A stretch of 64,000 nucleotides of DNA from contig NZ_JAJHIZ010000003.1 in assembly GCF_021538615.1 (NCBI RefSeq), positions 3,410,001 to 3,474,000 of the forward strand, given 5' to 3'. Every line of letters starts with the position of its first letter. Position 1 is the stretch's first letter. The translations under genes and the position numbers were made by a program. The notes under the pieces were generated by a model. It was not told the DNA's origin. It worked only from the letters and a program-made list of their open reading frames with translations, and searched no databases. This document shows positions 26,976-36,292 of this stretch, in pieces. The stretch comes from Niabella agricola (GTDB lineage Bacteria > Bacteroidota > Bacteroidia > Chitinophagales > Chitinophagaceae).

Positions 26976-27464
26976 TTACGCTATTTCTTCAAACACACCC
27001 GTTTGCCGGTTCTTACGTACTTTGCCGGCTTTGAAATAGCGCCCGTTCATGGCTACGTACACACCATGAGGGAGCGATTGTGCAAAGGCAATAGCGCTGC
27101 CCAGGTTGAATAATCCGTCGGAGCTACCAAACTTAATGGGGATCATAGCCCCGGTGAGCACAATCGTTTTGTTTTTGATCCGTTCTGCTAACAGTTGTGC
27201 GGTTACAGACATGGTGTCCGTTCCATGAGTGATCACGATCTGTTCTTCATCGGCCTGCTCGCATTGGTAAGCGATCAGTTCCCGGTCTTCATCGGTCATT
27301 TCCAGGCTGTCTACCATCATCAGGGTCCGGATTTCAACCGGTACGGTGTTGCGTCCTTTTTCAAGTAACTCCTGCAAATGCGTGTCTTTAAAGTAAAGCT
27401 CACCATTCAACATGTTGTATTCTTTATCAAACGTTCCACCGGTTATAAAGATGCGTATTGCCAT
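26976..27464 (-). CDS. Short asparaginase-domain protein
   Basis: 162 residues from the ATG at 27464, chosen because the conserved strand IRIFITGGTFD starts there and a -7 box lies directly upstream. It has the asparaginase N-terminal-domain landmarks: GGTFD with the nucleophile Thr, and ITHGTDTM with the second catalytic Thr-Asp pair, then KTIVLTGAMIP. It lacks the C-terminal domain of full asparaginases (about 330 residues). Stand-alone proteins of this kind are widespread; their substrate is not established. It converges with the GH3 gene and has no operon partner. Confidence 0.85.
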   Translation of the reverse strand: MAIRIFITGGTFDKEYNMLNGELYFKDTHLQELLEKGRNTVPVEIRTLMMVDSLEMTDEDRELIAYQCEQADEEQIVITHGTDTMSVTAQLLAERIKNKTIVLTGAMIPIKFGSSDGLFNLGSAIAFAQSLPHGVYVAMNGRYFKAGKVRKNRQTGVFEEIA

Positions 27465-27814
27465 AGTACAAAAGTATCGCATTCAGGTCAGAATACAGGC
27501 GCGGCCCTGGTTTGCAATAAGAACACCTGATCGTGTTTTTTTAATTTAAATGATTGGGATAGGGTTTTATTAGTGGTTTAACGGTGTTCCAAAGTCAAAC
27601 TTGCAAAATGTAAAACGCATTGGTTAAATAAATTGATTTTCTGAAATCAGTTGCCGGTAATCGGTTTTCAGCCCTCGGCTTCTGGCATCAGCGGGTTAGT
27701 GGTTGTTAATTACCCAGCGGGGCCCTTGCTGCCGGCAGCAAAAGGATCGGACATCCTGCATCGGGCTCTGGACGCGCCCCCAACCTGAAACCTTGAACTG
27801 AAACCTGCAACTGC
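27465..27814. other. Intergenic region (350 bases)
   Basis: Between the asparaginase-domain start and the antiporter stop, both on the complement strand. The only recognisable items are the TACTTTTG box next to the asparaginase ATG and, at 27785-27812, a degenerate run of CTGAAACC/CTTGAA-like words. No gene or structured RNA is visible. Confidence 0.5.
27469..27476 (-). promoter_or_regulatory. Candidate -7 box (TACTTTTG) adjoining the start codon
   Basis: On the complement strand TACTTTTG, a perfect TAnnTTTG, ends 4 bases before the ATG at 27464. If used, transcription would start at or next to the start codon, giving a leaderless mRNA. No TTTG is visible 19-20 bases upstream, so support is partial. 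Confidence 0.4.
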
Positions 27815-29425
27815 TTATCCCTTCCTGCTTCTTAGCCGGGCTTCTTCAAGATCCAGCTCCCATTCTTTTTCTTTAATGAGCTCCTCGCTAAAGGCTCCAT
27901 TGATCCGGTATTTCATCAGCTCATTGCGCTTTACATCGATCAGTTCCAGCAGCAATTGCCGGAACCGTGGCATAGATTCATCTGCGGCCGGACCATCTCC
28001 GGGTTTCAAACCCAGCTTTTGTTTGGCGGCGTCAATCATATGACTGTACCGGTTGCGCGTTAATAAAAACGGCTCGCTTTGTTCCAGGTCATCCTTATAA
28101 TGTACATCGATATATTTCAGTGCCAGCTCCGCCAGCCGCAATTTCAACTGCTGGTTTTCTGCTTTCCGTTTGTCTTCAGCAGCATCCCGGATCTTCAGCA
28201 ACCGGATCAGGGGAGATATCGTAAGTCCCTGTACCACCAATGTTACGATGATGACAACAAACGTTATGAAGAGGATCAGGTACCGGTAAGGAAACTCTAC
28301 ATTATTTTTTATATAGAAAGGAATGGCGAGGGCTGCAGCCAGCGATACCACACCCCGCATGCCACACCAGGCAACTAAAAACGTTTCTTTATTCGTGGGA
28401 ACCGCTGTGCCGGGCGACCATCGGCGTTTAATGCGCACTCTGACATAGTTGGAGGTATACACCCAAACGATCCGGATGATGATCACCGCTACGCTGATAA
28501 TGAGCCCGTAACCAAGCGCTTCCTTGACGGTATTTTTAGTGAAATTGGAAACGATAAAGGGCAGCTGCAATCCGATAAGAATGAAAATAAACCCGTTTAA
28601 TAAAAAGGTAAGCGTATCCCATACACCAGCCATATGGATCCGCGACTGGTATCCCAGCATCCGGTGGGTATGATAGCTCAGGAACAACCCGCCTGCAACC
28701 ACCGACAATACTCCGGAGCAATGAAACTGCTCCGCCACCAGGTACATTACATAGGGCGACAGCAGGGTAAAGGCGGTGTCAATGGCCGATGTGGTGGGAA
28801 AAAACCGGAGGATCAGGTAAATGATACCCGCAATGGCTAACCCGATACAAATGCCCATACCAGCTACAATAAAAAAGCTTTGGGTGGCCGTCCATGTGCT
28901 AAACTGGCCGGAGATCACCGCAAGCAACGCAAAGCGGTATACAATCAGGCTGGACGCGTCATTTACCAGGCTTTCACCTTCCAGCAGGTTCACCACGCTG
29001 CGCGGAACCTTTAGGCCTTTTAATACGGAGGTAGCCGCTACTGCATCCGGCGGGGAAATGATGCCACCCAGTACAAACCCTAATGCCAGCGTAAATCCTG
29101 GTATCAGCGCTGTGGAAAGGAACGCAATAATAGTGGAGGTGAAAAATACAAGCCCAAATCCCAGCATGGCAATACGACGCTTTAGCTTCCAGAACTCGGC
29201 CCAGGGCATCTGCATCGCCGCGGAAAATAATACCGGGGGAAGGAAGATCAAAAAAACAATGTCGGGATTGATCTTTATATCCGGTGTACCGGGGATCATA
29301 CTGATGATCAGCCCTGCGATCACTAAAAATATCGGGTAAGAGATTTTTAGCTTATTGCCCAGCATGGTAAGCAGGGTAATCAGGAACAGCATGGTAAGGA
29401 TCAATAAAAGCCGGCTTTCGATCAT
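27815..29425 (-). CDS. CPA1-family Na+/H+ antiporter
   Basis: 536 residues with about twelve membrane segments over the first 400 (starting LLLILTMLFLITLLTML), then a cytosolic tail of about 130 residues rich in charged helices. The transport-site motifs are GGIISPPDAVAATSVL and LLEGESLVNDASSLIVYR, where the ND pair marks electroneutral CPA1 exchangers. Expected to exchange internal Na+ (or K+) for H+ in pH and salt balance. Single gene with no clear operon partner. Confidence 0.92.
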   Translation of the reverse strand: MIESRLLLILTMLFLITLLTMLGNKLKISYPIFLVIAGLIISMIPGTPDIKINPDIVFLIFLPPVLFSAAMQMPWAEFWKLKRRIAMLGFGLVFFTSTIIAFLSTALIPGFTLALGFVLGGIISPPDAVAATSVLKGLKVPRSVVNLLEGESLVNDASSLIVYRFALLAVISGQFSTWTATQSFFIVAGMGICIGLAIAGIIYLILRFFPTTSAIDTAFTLLSPYVMYLVAEQFHCSGVLSVVAGGLFLSYHTHRMLGYQSRIHMAGVWDTLTFLLNGFIFILIGLQLPFIVSNFTKNTVKEALGYGLIISVAVIIIRIVWVYTSNYVRVRIKRRWSPGTAVPTNKETFLVAWCGMRGVVSLAAALAIPFYIKNNVEFPYRYLILFITFVVIIVTLVVQGLTISPLIRLLKIRDAAEDKRKAENQQLKLRLAELALKYIDVHYKDDLEQSEPFLLTRNRYSHMIDAAKQKLGLKPGDGPAADESMPRFRQLLLELIDVKRNELMKYRINGAFSEELIKEKEWELDLEEARLRSRKG

Positions 29426-29612
29426 GCTTTAATATACGAAAATTCTTTTTTGAATATGGAAATTTGCGAATATGGAATTAAAATGCTGTTCCCGTCCGGT
29501 GGTCTGTATTCTGATGAAATACCGGGATTAGCAATGAGCAATGAGAAATCAGAAAGGAGAAGTGAGAACCTGTACCTTGAATAAAAGTCCATCAAACATA
29601 AAATGGATTTAA

Positions 29613-29626
29613 CCCGCCGCGGCGGG
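29613..29626. repeat. GC-rich palindrome CCCGCC-GC-GGCGGG
   Basis: Perfect 14-base palindrome in an otherwise A+T-rich intergenic stretch. It resembles two palindromes with the same arm-2-base-arm design at 36790-36807 and 36949-36962, suggesting a dispersed short repeat. Confidence 0.4.
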
Positions 29627-29689
29627 CACGCATGGAACTTTAAGCTCTCAGAAGTGCATCAAGTATAAAAACGGATCTAACGTGAAACC

Positions 29690-30967
29690 TTAAACCGTTT
29701 CTTCCCGGTCTTCCGGCCGGATGATCATCCGGAAAGATTGGTCCTTGCTGAAATAAGCAATGATCCAGTTGGTTAGGGTCCGCAGTCGGTTCTTTAGCGT
29801 GAGTAAGGACATTACATGGATGAACAGCCAGATCAACCAGGCAAAAAAGCCACCAAAGCGCATTTTGGGTTTGGTAAGATCGGCAACGGCTTTATTACGC
29901 CCGATAATAGCCATGGACCCTTTATCTACATACGCAAAAGGTTTGAGGTTTTGCGGATGCAGCAGGTTCTTTGCGAGGTTGGCGCCTTGCTGAAGCGCCA
30001 CCTGTGCTACCTGGGGATGCCCGTTTGGAAAAGCGGCATCTGTGGTTTGCAGGCAGGTATCGCCGATGGCATACACATCCTGCAGTCCCTCCACCTTGTT
30101 ATATGCGTCTACTATTAAGCGCTTGCCACGTCCGTAGCATTCCGCTGGTATGCCTTCAAATGTTTTTGCCGCCACACCGGCCGCCCAGATCAGGTTCCTG
30201 GTTTCAATGGTGCTGCCATCGGATAAAAAAACCGTATCATTCACAAAATCCTTTACGGTGGTATTGAGTTTTATATGTACACCCAGGGCTTCCAGCGATT
30301 TTTTGGAATACTGCTGGGCATTTTTCGACATGGGTTTTAACACCGCATCCCCGCCGTCTACCAGGAAAATTTCTCCCAGGTTCCTTCCGATCAGATCGGG
30401 ATAATCTTTCCGGATGATCGTAGCCCGCATTTCTGCAAACATACCGGAGATTTCCACGCCTGTAGGACCTGCACCTGCAACCACAAAGGTTACCAGTTTT
30501 CTTTTATAATCCACATCTGTAGTACGGGATGCTTCTTCCAGCCGGTTCAAAAGCGTATTCCGCATGGCGAGGGCATCGCTTAATGTTTTCATCGGAATCG
30601 CATGTTGCTGTACCTGCTCCATGCCGAAATAATTGGTAGTGGCGCCGGTGGCCAGTACTAAAAGATCATAGCTCAGGGTACCATTGGAGAGCACGAGTTG
30701 CCGTTCATCAGGGAGTACTTTCTTTAACTCACCCATCCGGAAACGGATGTTTTTTTTACCTCTTAAAAATTTCCGGAACGGATAACTGATGCTGGAGGGC
30801 TCGAGGAAGCCGGTAGCTACCTGGTAAAGCAACGGGGGAAAGAAATTATAATTGTTGCTGTCTACCAGGGTTACGTCAAAACCTGGTTGGTTGTTGAGTT
30901 TCTTGGCCAGGGTTACCCCTGCAAATCCGCCACCAACAATCACTACTTTTTTAGACGATTGATCCAT
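29690..30967 (-). CDS. Type II NADH dehydrogenase (FAD-dependent)
   Basis: 425 residues. Two Rossmann motifs: KKVVIVGGGFAGVTLAKKL near the N-terminus for FAD and VVAGAGPTGVEISGMFAE near residue 165 for NADH. The flavin-site segment NYNFFPPLLYQVATG and the C-terminal YAIGDTCLQTTDAAFP are typical of Ndh-2. The C-terminus has a hydrophobic amphipathic segment (FAWLIWLFIHVMSLL), expected to dock the protein to the inner membrane, where it passes electrons from NADH to menaquinone without pumping. mqnC, which acts in menaquinone synthesis, lies directly upstream on the same strand, separated by a hairpin. Confidence 0.92.
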   Translation of the reverse strand: MDQSSKKVVIVGGGFAGVTLAKKLNNQPGFDVTLVDSNNYNFFPPLLYQVATGFLEPSSISYPFRKFLRGKKNIRFRMGELKKVLPDERQLVLSNGTLSYDLLVLATGATTNYFGMEQVQQHAIPMKTLSDALAMRNTLLNRLEEASRTTDVDYKRKLVTFVVAGAGPTGVEISGMFAEMRATIIRKDYPDLIGRNLGEIFLVDGGDAVLKPMSKNAQQYSKKSLEALGVHIKLNTTVKDFVNDTVFLSDGSTIETRNLIWAAGVAAKTFEGIPAECYGRGKRLIVDAYNKVEGLQDVYAIGDTCLQTTDAAFPNGHPQVAQVALQQGANLAKNLLHPQNLKPFAYVDKGSMAIIGRNKAVADLTKPKMRFGGFFAWLIWLFIHVMSLLTLKNRLRTLTNWIIAYFSKDQSFRMIIRPEDREETV

Positions 30968-30990
30968 AGGAATGTATTTTTAAAAGGCCC

Positions 30991-31028
30991 GTGAGGTTTT
31001 CTTCTTTCTTGGAAGGAGGAAACCTCAC
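30991..31028 (-). terminator. Hairpin between mqnC and the NADH dehydrogenase gene
   Basis: GTGAGGTTT (30991-30999) and AAACCTCAC (31020-31028) are perfect arms, extended by a shorter CTTC/GAAG pairing inside the loop. It sits 12 bases after the mqnC stop. On the complement strand GGGCCTTTTAAAAA follows, a short U-run. It could terminate mqnC or protect its mRNA end. Confidence 0.5.
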
Positions 31029-31040
31029 AGGTCTGTAGGT

Positions 31041-32165
31041 CTAATAATCCACCACTTGTTCCACAATAGCCTCCGGAATCTTACGCCATTCGTATTTCTG
31101 TGTGCGCAGCTGCGGTTCAAAACCGGCTTCGCGAATGGCTTCCTGTATGGATTTATAGGTGAACCGGTGCGGGGCTCCGGCAGCGCTTACCACGTTCTCC
31201 TCTATCATAATACTTCCGAAATCATTGGCACCGGCATGTAAACACAGCTGGGCTGTAGGTTTTCCAACCGTAAGCCAGGAGGCCTGAATATTTTTAATAT
31301 TGGGCAGCATGATGCGGCTGAGGGCTACCATTTTTATGTATTCATCTGCCGTGGTGAGGTTGTGTACACCGCGTATCCGTGTGAGCAAGGTATCCACATC
31401 CTGGAAGGTCCAGGCAATAAAGGCCAGGAACCCGTTGGCGCCTTCCGGCTTGCGGCTCTGAACTTCCCGTATTTTTACCAGGTGTTCAAAACGTTCTTCG
31501 ATAGTTTCCACATGGCCAAACATCATGGTGGCGGAAGTGGTAATATCCAGTTTGTGCGCTTCGTGCATGATATCCAGCCATTCCTGGGCGCCGCATTTTC
31601 CCTTGCTGATGAGGCGCCGTACCCGGTCGATGAGTATTTCGGCTCCGGCTCCGGGCAGCGAATCCAGCCCGGCCTCTTTCAGCGCCTGCAATACTTCCCG
31701 GTGTGTACTTTTTTCCAATTTGGTAATATGCGCTATTTCGGGTGGTCCGAGCGCGTGTAACCGGATGTCCGGAAACTCGGCCTTAATCTGGCGGAAGGTA
31801 TCTACGTAAAACTGAAGCCCCAGTTCCGGGTGGTGCCCGCCCTGCAACAGCAACTGGTCGCCGCCGTACTTGATGGTTTCCTCAATTTTTTTCCGGTAAG
31901 TGGGCATATCGGTAATATAAGCATCCGGGTGCCCGGGAATACGGAAAAAATTACAAAACTTGCAGTTGGCAATACATACATTGGTCGTGTTTACATTGCG
32001 GTCGATCTGCCAGGTTACTTTTCCATGTGGCACCTGTTGCTTCCGCAGCTCATCTGCGATCAACATCAGGTCGGAAAGTGGCGCATGGTGATAAAGAAAA
32101 ACGCCTTCCTCCACACTCAAAAATTCAAACGCCGCGGCTTTTTTATAAAGATCCTGTAATATCAT
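31041..32165 (-). CDS. mqnC: Cyclic dehypoxanthinyl futalosine synthase (radical SAM), menaquinone synthesis
   Basis: 374 residues. The radical-SAM cluster motif is C64-x3-C68-x2-C71 in NVCIANCKFCNFF. Family landmarks are GGDQLLLQGGHHPELGL, the LDSLPGAGAEIL loop and TTSATMMFGHVETIEER. The second radical SAM enzyme of the pathway, MqnE, is related; the start (FLSVEEGVFLYHHAPL) and the GLDSLPGAGAEI loop favour MqnC. It cyclises dehypoxanthinyl futalosine on the way to menaquinone. No other mqn gene is in the window. A TACTTTTG box (32185-32192 on this strand) lies 19 bases upstream of the ATG. Confidence 0.85.
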   Translation of the reverse strand: MILQDLYKKAAAFEFLSVEEGVFLYHHAPLSDLMLIADELRKQQVPHGKVTWQIDRNVNTTNVCIANCKFCNFFRIPGHPDAYITDMPTYRKKIEETIKYGGDQLLLQGGHHPELGLQFYVDTFRQIKAEFPDIRLHALGPPEIAHITKLEKSTHREVLQALKEAGLDSLPGAGAEILIDRVRRLISKGKCGAQEWLDIMHEAHKLDITTSATMMFGHVETIEERFEHLVKIREVQSRKPEGANGFLAFIAWTFQDVDTLLTRIRGVHNLTTADEYIKMVALSRIMLPNIKNIQASWLTVGKPTAQLCLHAGANDFGSIMIEENVVSAAGAPHRFTYKSIQEAIREAGFEPQLRTQKYEWRKIPEAIVEQVVDY

Positions 32166-32184
32166 AGACTGTTGAAATAAAATA

Positions 32185-32192
32185 CAAAAGTA
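32185..32192 (-). promoter_or_regulatory. Candidate -7 box (TACTTTTG) of mqnC
   Basis: Perfect TAnnTTTG on the complement strand, ending 19 bases before the mqnC ATG. No good TTTG partner at the normal distance. Confidence 0.4.
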
Positions 32193-32323
32193 CGATAGAT
32201 GCCGGTAATTATGGTACTGAAGGGCGTTGTTTCCTTTATTAAGAGGTTTGTGTCACAAGGTCTCAACCGTTGCGCCATGCCTTCTCAACCATCCCTGCCT
32301 GCTCATCGATAGCCGCAGCCCGG

Positions 32324-32355
32324 TTTGGCAAAAGCCTTTTTCTAAAGTATCTTTG
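32324..32355 (+). promoter_or_regulatory. Complete Bacteroidota-type promoter (TTTG-N20-TATCTTTG)
   Basis: TTTG (32324-32327) and TATCTTTG (32348-32355) are perfect matches to the -33 and -7 elements used by Bacteroidota sigma-A RNA polymerase, with a 20-base spacer. Transcription should start near 32362, about 60-75 bases before the IscA-type gene. Confidence 0.75.
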
Positions 32356-32423
32356 CAGTATAATAGCAGAAGTAGCGCCGGCTTCGAACTTTTAGGCCGG
32401 ATAATTGTTATCGTTACTTCTAA

Positions 32424-32801
32424 ATGACAGGTAAAATGGCGGAGCACACTAAAAATACAATACCCGGTAACATTTACGTAAGCGAAAGCGCCAAAAAGCG
32501 CATCCGCGAGATCCTGGCTGAAAAGCAGGCGGAAGATAACGGCTCGTATTTTTTGCGGGTGAGCGTGGTAAGCGGCGGCTGCTCCGGTTTGAGTTATAAA
32601 CTGGATTTTGATACACAGCAGCAGCCGATGGACCAGGTATTTGAGGATAATGATGTAAAAGTGGTGACTGATATGAAAAGTTTGCTTTACCTTTTAGACA
32701 CCACGCTTGAATTTTCCGATGGACTGAACGGCAAAGGGTTTTATTTCAATAATCCCAATGCATCCCGGACCTGCGCCTGCGGGGAAAGCTTTGCCGTTTA
32801 G
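32424..32801 (+). CDS. HesB/IscA-type iron-sulfur cluster assembly protein
   Basis: 125 residues (121 if the second ATG at 32436 is used). The cluster- or iron-binding cysteines are C53 in SGGCSGLSY and C117-x-C119 in SRTCACGESF, the standard A-type carrier set, and the length is usual. Such proteins accept clusters from scaffolds and load them into 4Fe-4S enzymes; the window encodes several clients (MutY, MqnC) but none is adjacent. It begins a likely operon with the TerC-like gene 33 bases downstream and has the best promoter match in the window. Confidence 0.93.
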   Translation: MTGKMAEHTKNTIPGNIYVSESAKKRIREILAEKQAEDNGSYFLRVSVVSGGCSGLSYKLDFDTQQQPMDQVFEDNDVKVVTDMKSLLYLLDTTLEFSDGLNGKGFYFNNPNASRTCACGESFAV

Positions 32802-32834
32802 ATCAACTACCACATTAAAATACATATATAAATA

Positions 32835-33806
32835 ATGACACAAGAACAGATCACGTACCTGGTTTTCGGGATTGTAATCGTATTGGCTTTGCTCTTTGAC
32901 CTGGGATTGATGAGTAAGAAAAATAAGGTGGTTACAATCAAACAGGCGTTGTTCCAGACCATTTTCTGGGTAGGCCTGTCCATGTGTTTTTTTGCATTTG
33001 TTTGGTTTGAAGATGGCCGCACCTTGGCGCTGGAATACATCAGCGCCTACCTGATGGAATGGAGCCTGAGTGTAGATAATATCTTTGTCTTCATTCTTAT
33101 TTTTTCATCCTTTGCCGTAAAAGAAAAACATTTTGGGCGGGTATTGCTGCTGGGAATTTTAATGGCGATTGTATTTCGTATCATATTTATTACAGTAGGC
33201 GTGGCCCTGGTAGAGCGCTTCCATTTCGTGTTGTATATATTCGGAGCCTTCCTGCTGTATACGGGTATTAAAATGTTCTCTTCCGGAGAGGGCGAGGAAA
33301 AAGATCCCCATGATTATGCTATTTATAAATGGATTAAAAAAGTGATCCCGCTGGTGCCGCATGATGGAAACGGAAAGTTTTCGGTGATTGAGGATGGAAA
33401 AAAGAAATACACGATGCTTTTTGTAGTGGTGTTGATGCTGGCGGGGATTGACCTTGTATTTGCGCTGGATTCTATCCCCGCGGTAATGGGTATTTCGAGG
33501 CATCCGATGATCATTTATACGTCCAATATTTTTGCAGTGCTTGGACTGCGTTCTCTCTTCTTCCTGCTGAGAGGCGCTGTAAATAAATTTGATTACCTCC
33601 AGCAGGGAATTGCCATCGTGCTGGTATTTATCGGCATAAAAATGCTTTGTGAACATTGGATCAATCAATGGCTCAGCAAACAACAGCAGGTGGGCATTTC
33701 CCTGGGTATTATTGTGCTGTGTATTGTGGGCAGCATCCTTTTTTCTATATACAAAAAGAAGAAAGGCGTTCCCGATGAAGTAGAAGATGGCAGTGTAAAT
33801 TTATAA
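32835..33806 (+). CDS. TerC/Alx-family integral membrane protein
   Basis: 323 residues with about nine hydrophobic segments. The family's acidic membrane motifs are present: WSLSVDNIFVFILIF (Asp81) and LVFALDSIPAVMGI. TerC/Alx proteins are linked to manganese export or metallation of exported enzymes and to tellurite resistance where they sit in ter clusters; there is no ter cluster here, so metal-ion handling is the likelier role. The next gene starts with GTG 2 bases after this stop, indicating translational coupling to murF-alr. Confidence 0.9.
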   Translation: MTQEQITYLVFGIVIVLALLFDLGLMSKKNKVVTIKQALFQTIFWVGLSMCFFAFVWFEDGRTLALEYISAYLMEWSLSVDNIFVFILIFSSFAVKEKHFGRVLLLGILMAIVFRIIFITVGVALVERFHFVLYIFGAFLLYTGIKMFSSGEGEEKDPHDYAIYKWIKKVIPLVPHDGNGKFSVIEDGKKKYTMLFVVVLMLAGIDLVFALDSIPAVMGISRHPMIIYTSNIFAVLGLRSLFFLLRGAVNKFDYLQQGIAIVLVFIGIKMLCEHWINQWLSKQQQVGISLGIIVLCIVGSILFSIYKKKKGVPDEVEDGSVNL

Positions 33807-33808
33807 CG

Positions 33809-36292
33809 GTGGCCGACCAATTCTACACTATTGAAGTTATTGCCCGGCTGCTGGGACTGCAACCACACGCTTCGCTTGTTGCAGGCATTATCGACACCCT
33901 GCTTACAGACAGCCGTAAACTGGTGTCCCCCGCCACCTCCCTTTTTTTCGCGCTGGAGGGTCCGCAACGCAACGGGCATCTTTTTATTCCGGAGTTGTAT
34001 AAAAAGGGCGTCCGCAATTTTGTGGTATCGCAACCGGTGGATGAAGCGGTTTATCCCGGCGCGGTATTTCTGCATGTAAGCGATACGTTGCAGGCGCTGC
34101 AGCAGGTCGCCGCGGCCCATCGCAGCCGTTATTCCATCGATGTGATCGGCATTACCGGCAGTAACGGAAAGACTGTAGTAAAGGAATGGCTGTACCAACT
34201 CCTGCAACCGTATAAGAATATTGTTAGAAGTCCCAAAAGCTTTAACTCCCAGCTGGGCGTGCCGTTGAGCGTGTGGCAGATCAGCAGTGAAAACAACCTG
34301 GCCATTTTTGAGGCGGGCATCAGCCGGCCCGGGGAAATGAAAAAGCTGGAACCGATTATTAAGCCTACCATCGGGGTGCTCACCAATATTGGCCCGGCGC
34401 ATGCAGAGGGCTTTAAAGACGATGCCGAAAAGCTTTCCGAAAAATTAAAATTATTCAAACATGCCAGGGTCATCATTGCCAATGGCGATCATTCGCTGAT
34501 CCGCGAAAGCATCAAAACCTATCCGGCCGTTTTTTTCTCCTGGGGTAAGCAAGCGCACAACGCGGTACAGGTACTGGATACCCTGGTGAAAGAAGAGGAA
34601 ACGGTGATACGGGTAAAACCGAAGGCCGGTGATCTTATCGAGCTGACCCTGCCATTCACCGATCAGGCCTCTGTCGAAAATGCGCTGACCTGTATTGCCG
34701 TGTTGCTATGGCTGGGCATTGCCCCGGCGTCCGTCATCAGCGGCATGAAAGGATTGCAGCGTGTGAATATGCGCATGGAATTTAAGCAGGGGATCAATAA
34801 TTGTATTGTGATCAATGATAGTTATAGTGCCGATCTCAACTCGCTGACCGTAGCATTGCAATTCCTGCAGCAACAGGCGGGTGGAAAACGGAAAACGGTG
34901 ATCCTCTCCGATATTCCCGAAAGCAAGGGTGAAGCACAGCCGTTATACCATACCATCCGGGAGCTGTTGCAACGCTATGGAGTGAACCGACTGATTGGCA
35001 TTGGTGAAAAAATGCAGGCACAGGCCGGTTTGTTTACTGCCGGTACCGCTATTCCTGAATATGCCTTTTATTTAACCACCAATGCATTTTTAGAACAGTT
35101 TCACAGTACGCAGTACCAGGATGAATACATCCTGGTAAAGGGCGCGCGCAAATTTGGCTTTGAGCGTATTGTGAACCAACTGGAACAAAAAGTGCATGAA
35201 ACAGTATTGGAGATCAACCTGGATGCAGTGGCGCAGAACCTGAAAACCATTCAGCAGCAACTGAAACCGGGGGTTAAGGTAATGGCCATGGTAAAAGCTT
35301 TTGGCTATGGGAGCGGCGCTGCGGAGATCGCCAATGTGGTACAGTTTCACAAGGCCGATTACCTGGGTGTGGCCTATGCCGATGAAGGAGTGGAACTCCG
35401 GAAGGCGGGGATTTCCATTCCGGTGATGGTGCTCAATACAGAGGCCAATGCCTTTGATGCACTTACCGATTATAACCTGGAACCGGATCTTTTTAGCTTT
35501 GAATTGCTGCTTGCCTTTGAACGGCATGTGAAAAATTCTGGACTGAAACATTATCCCGTGCATATTGAGGTAGAAACCGGTATGAATCGCACCGGATTTG
35601 CCGTAAGCGATATGGCTGCCCTGGCTGCTCATTTAAAAGACAATGAATGGATACGGGTGCAATCCGTTTTTTCGCACCTGGCAGCCAGTGAAGACCAGGT
35701 AGAGGATTCGTTTACCTTGCATCAATACGAACTTTTGATGGAAGCCGCAGGCGTGCTGGAAAACACGATCGGCTATCCGTTTCTGAAACATATTGCCAAC
35801 ACCTCTGCTATTTTGCGCTTTCCTCAATTGCAGCTGAACATGGTGCGGTTGGGCATTGGCCTCTATGGCATCTCCGGTAATGCGCGGGTGCAGCTGCAAA
35901 CCGTGGCAACCCTAAAAACCACCATATCTCAAATCAAGAAGATTCAAAAAGGCGAAACCGTCAGCTATAACCGCAGGGGTATTGCCAAAGAAGATTCGGT
36001 AATTGCTACCCTGCGTATCGGTTATGCCGATGGTTATTCGCGCCGGCTGGGCAACGGCGTGGGCAAGGTTTGGGTAAACGGGCAACTGGCCCCGGTGATC
36101 GGAACGGTTTGTATGGATATGACGATGATCGATATTACGCATATTCCGGGTGTAAAGGAGGGCGACGATGTAATCATTTTTGGGGCGCCTGTTCCGGTGC
36201 AGCAGCTGGCTGAATGGATCGGTACGATTCCCTATGAGATTATGACCAGTATATCGCAACGCGTAAAGCGGGTATATTATGGAGAGGGGTAG
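33809..36292 (+). CDS. murF-alr: Bifunctional MurF (UDP-MurNAc-tripeptide:D-Ala-D-Ala ligase) / alanine racemase
   Basis: 827 residues, GTG start 2 bases after the TerC-like stop; no later ATG leaves the MurF domain intact. Residues 1 to about 460 are MurF with the ATP loop TGSNGKT (116-122) and the later DSYSADLNS. Residues about 467-827 are alanine racemase: the PLP lysine is K496 in AMVKAFGYGSG, with ETGMNRTG, MVRLGIGLYG and GYADGYSRRLGNG downstream. The fusion makes D-alanine and joins the D-Ala-D-Ala dipeptide to the peptidoglycan precursor. This fusion is known in Bacteroidota; whether the MurF half is fully active cannot be judged from sequence. Confidence 0.93.
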   Translation: MADQFYTIEVIARLLGLQPHASLVAGIIDTLLTDSRKLVSPATSLFFALEGPQRNGHLFIPELYKKGVRNFVVSQPVDEAVYPGAVFLHVSDTLQALQQVAAAHRSRYSIDVIGITGSNGKTVVKEWLYQLLQPYKNIVRSPKSFNSQLGVPLSVWQISSENNLAIFEAGISRPGEMKKLEPIIKPTIGVLTNIGPAHAEGFKDDAEKLSEKLKLFKHARVIIANGDHSLIRESIKTYPAVFFSWGKQAHNAVQVLDTLVKEEETVIRVKPKAGDLIELTLPFTDQASVENALTCIAVLLWLGIAPASVISGMKGLQRVNMRMEFKQGINNCIVINDSYSADLNSLTVALQFLQQQAGGKRKTVILSDIPESKGEAQPLYHTIRELLQRYGVNRLIGIGEKMQAQAGLFTAGTAIPEYAFYLTTNAFLEQFHSTQYQDEYILVKGARKFGFERIVNQLEQKVHETVLEINLDAVAQNLKTIQQQLKPGVKVMAMVKAFGYGSGAAEIANVVQFHKADYLGVAYADEGVELRKAGISIPVMVLNTEANAFDALTDYNLEPDLFSFELLLAFERHVKNSGLKHYPVHIEVETGMNRTGFAVSDMAALAAHLKDNEWIRVQSVFSHLAASEDQVEDSFTLHQYELLMEAAGVLENTIGYPFLKHIANTSAILRFPQLQLNMVRLGIGLYGISGNARVQLQTVATLKTTISQIKKIQKGETVSYNRRGIAKEDSVIATLRIGYADGYSRRLGNGVGKVWVNGQLAPVIGTVCMDMTMIDITHIPGVKEGDDVIIFGAPVPVQQLAEWIGTIPYEIMTSISQRVKRVYYGEG

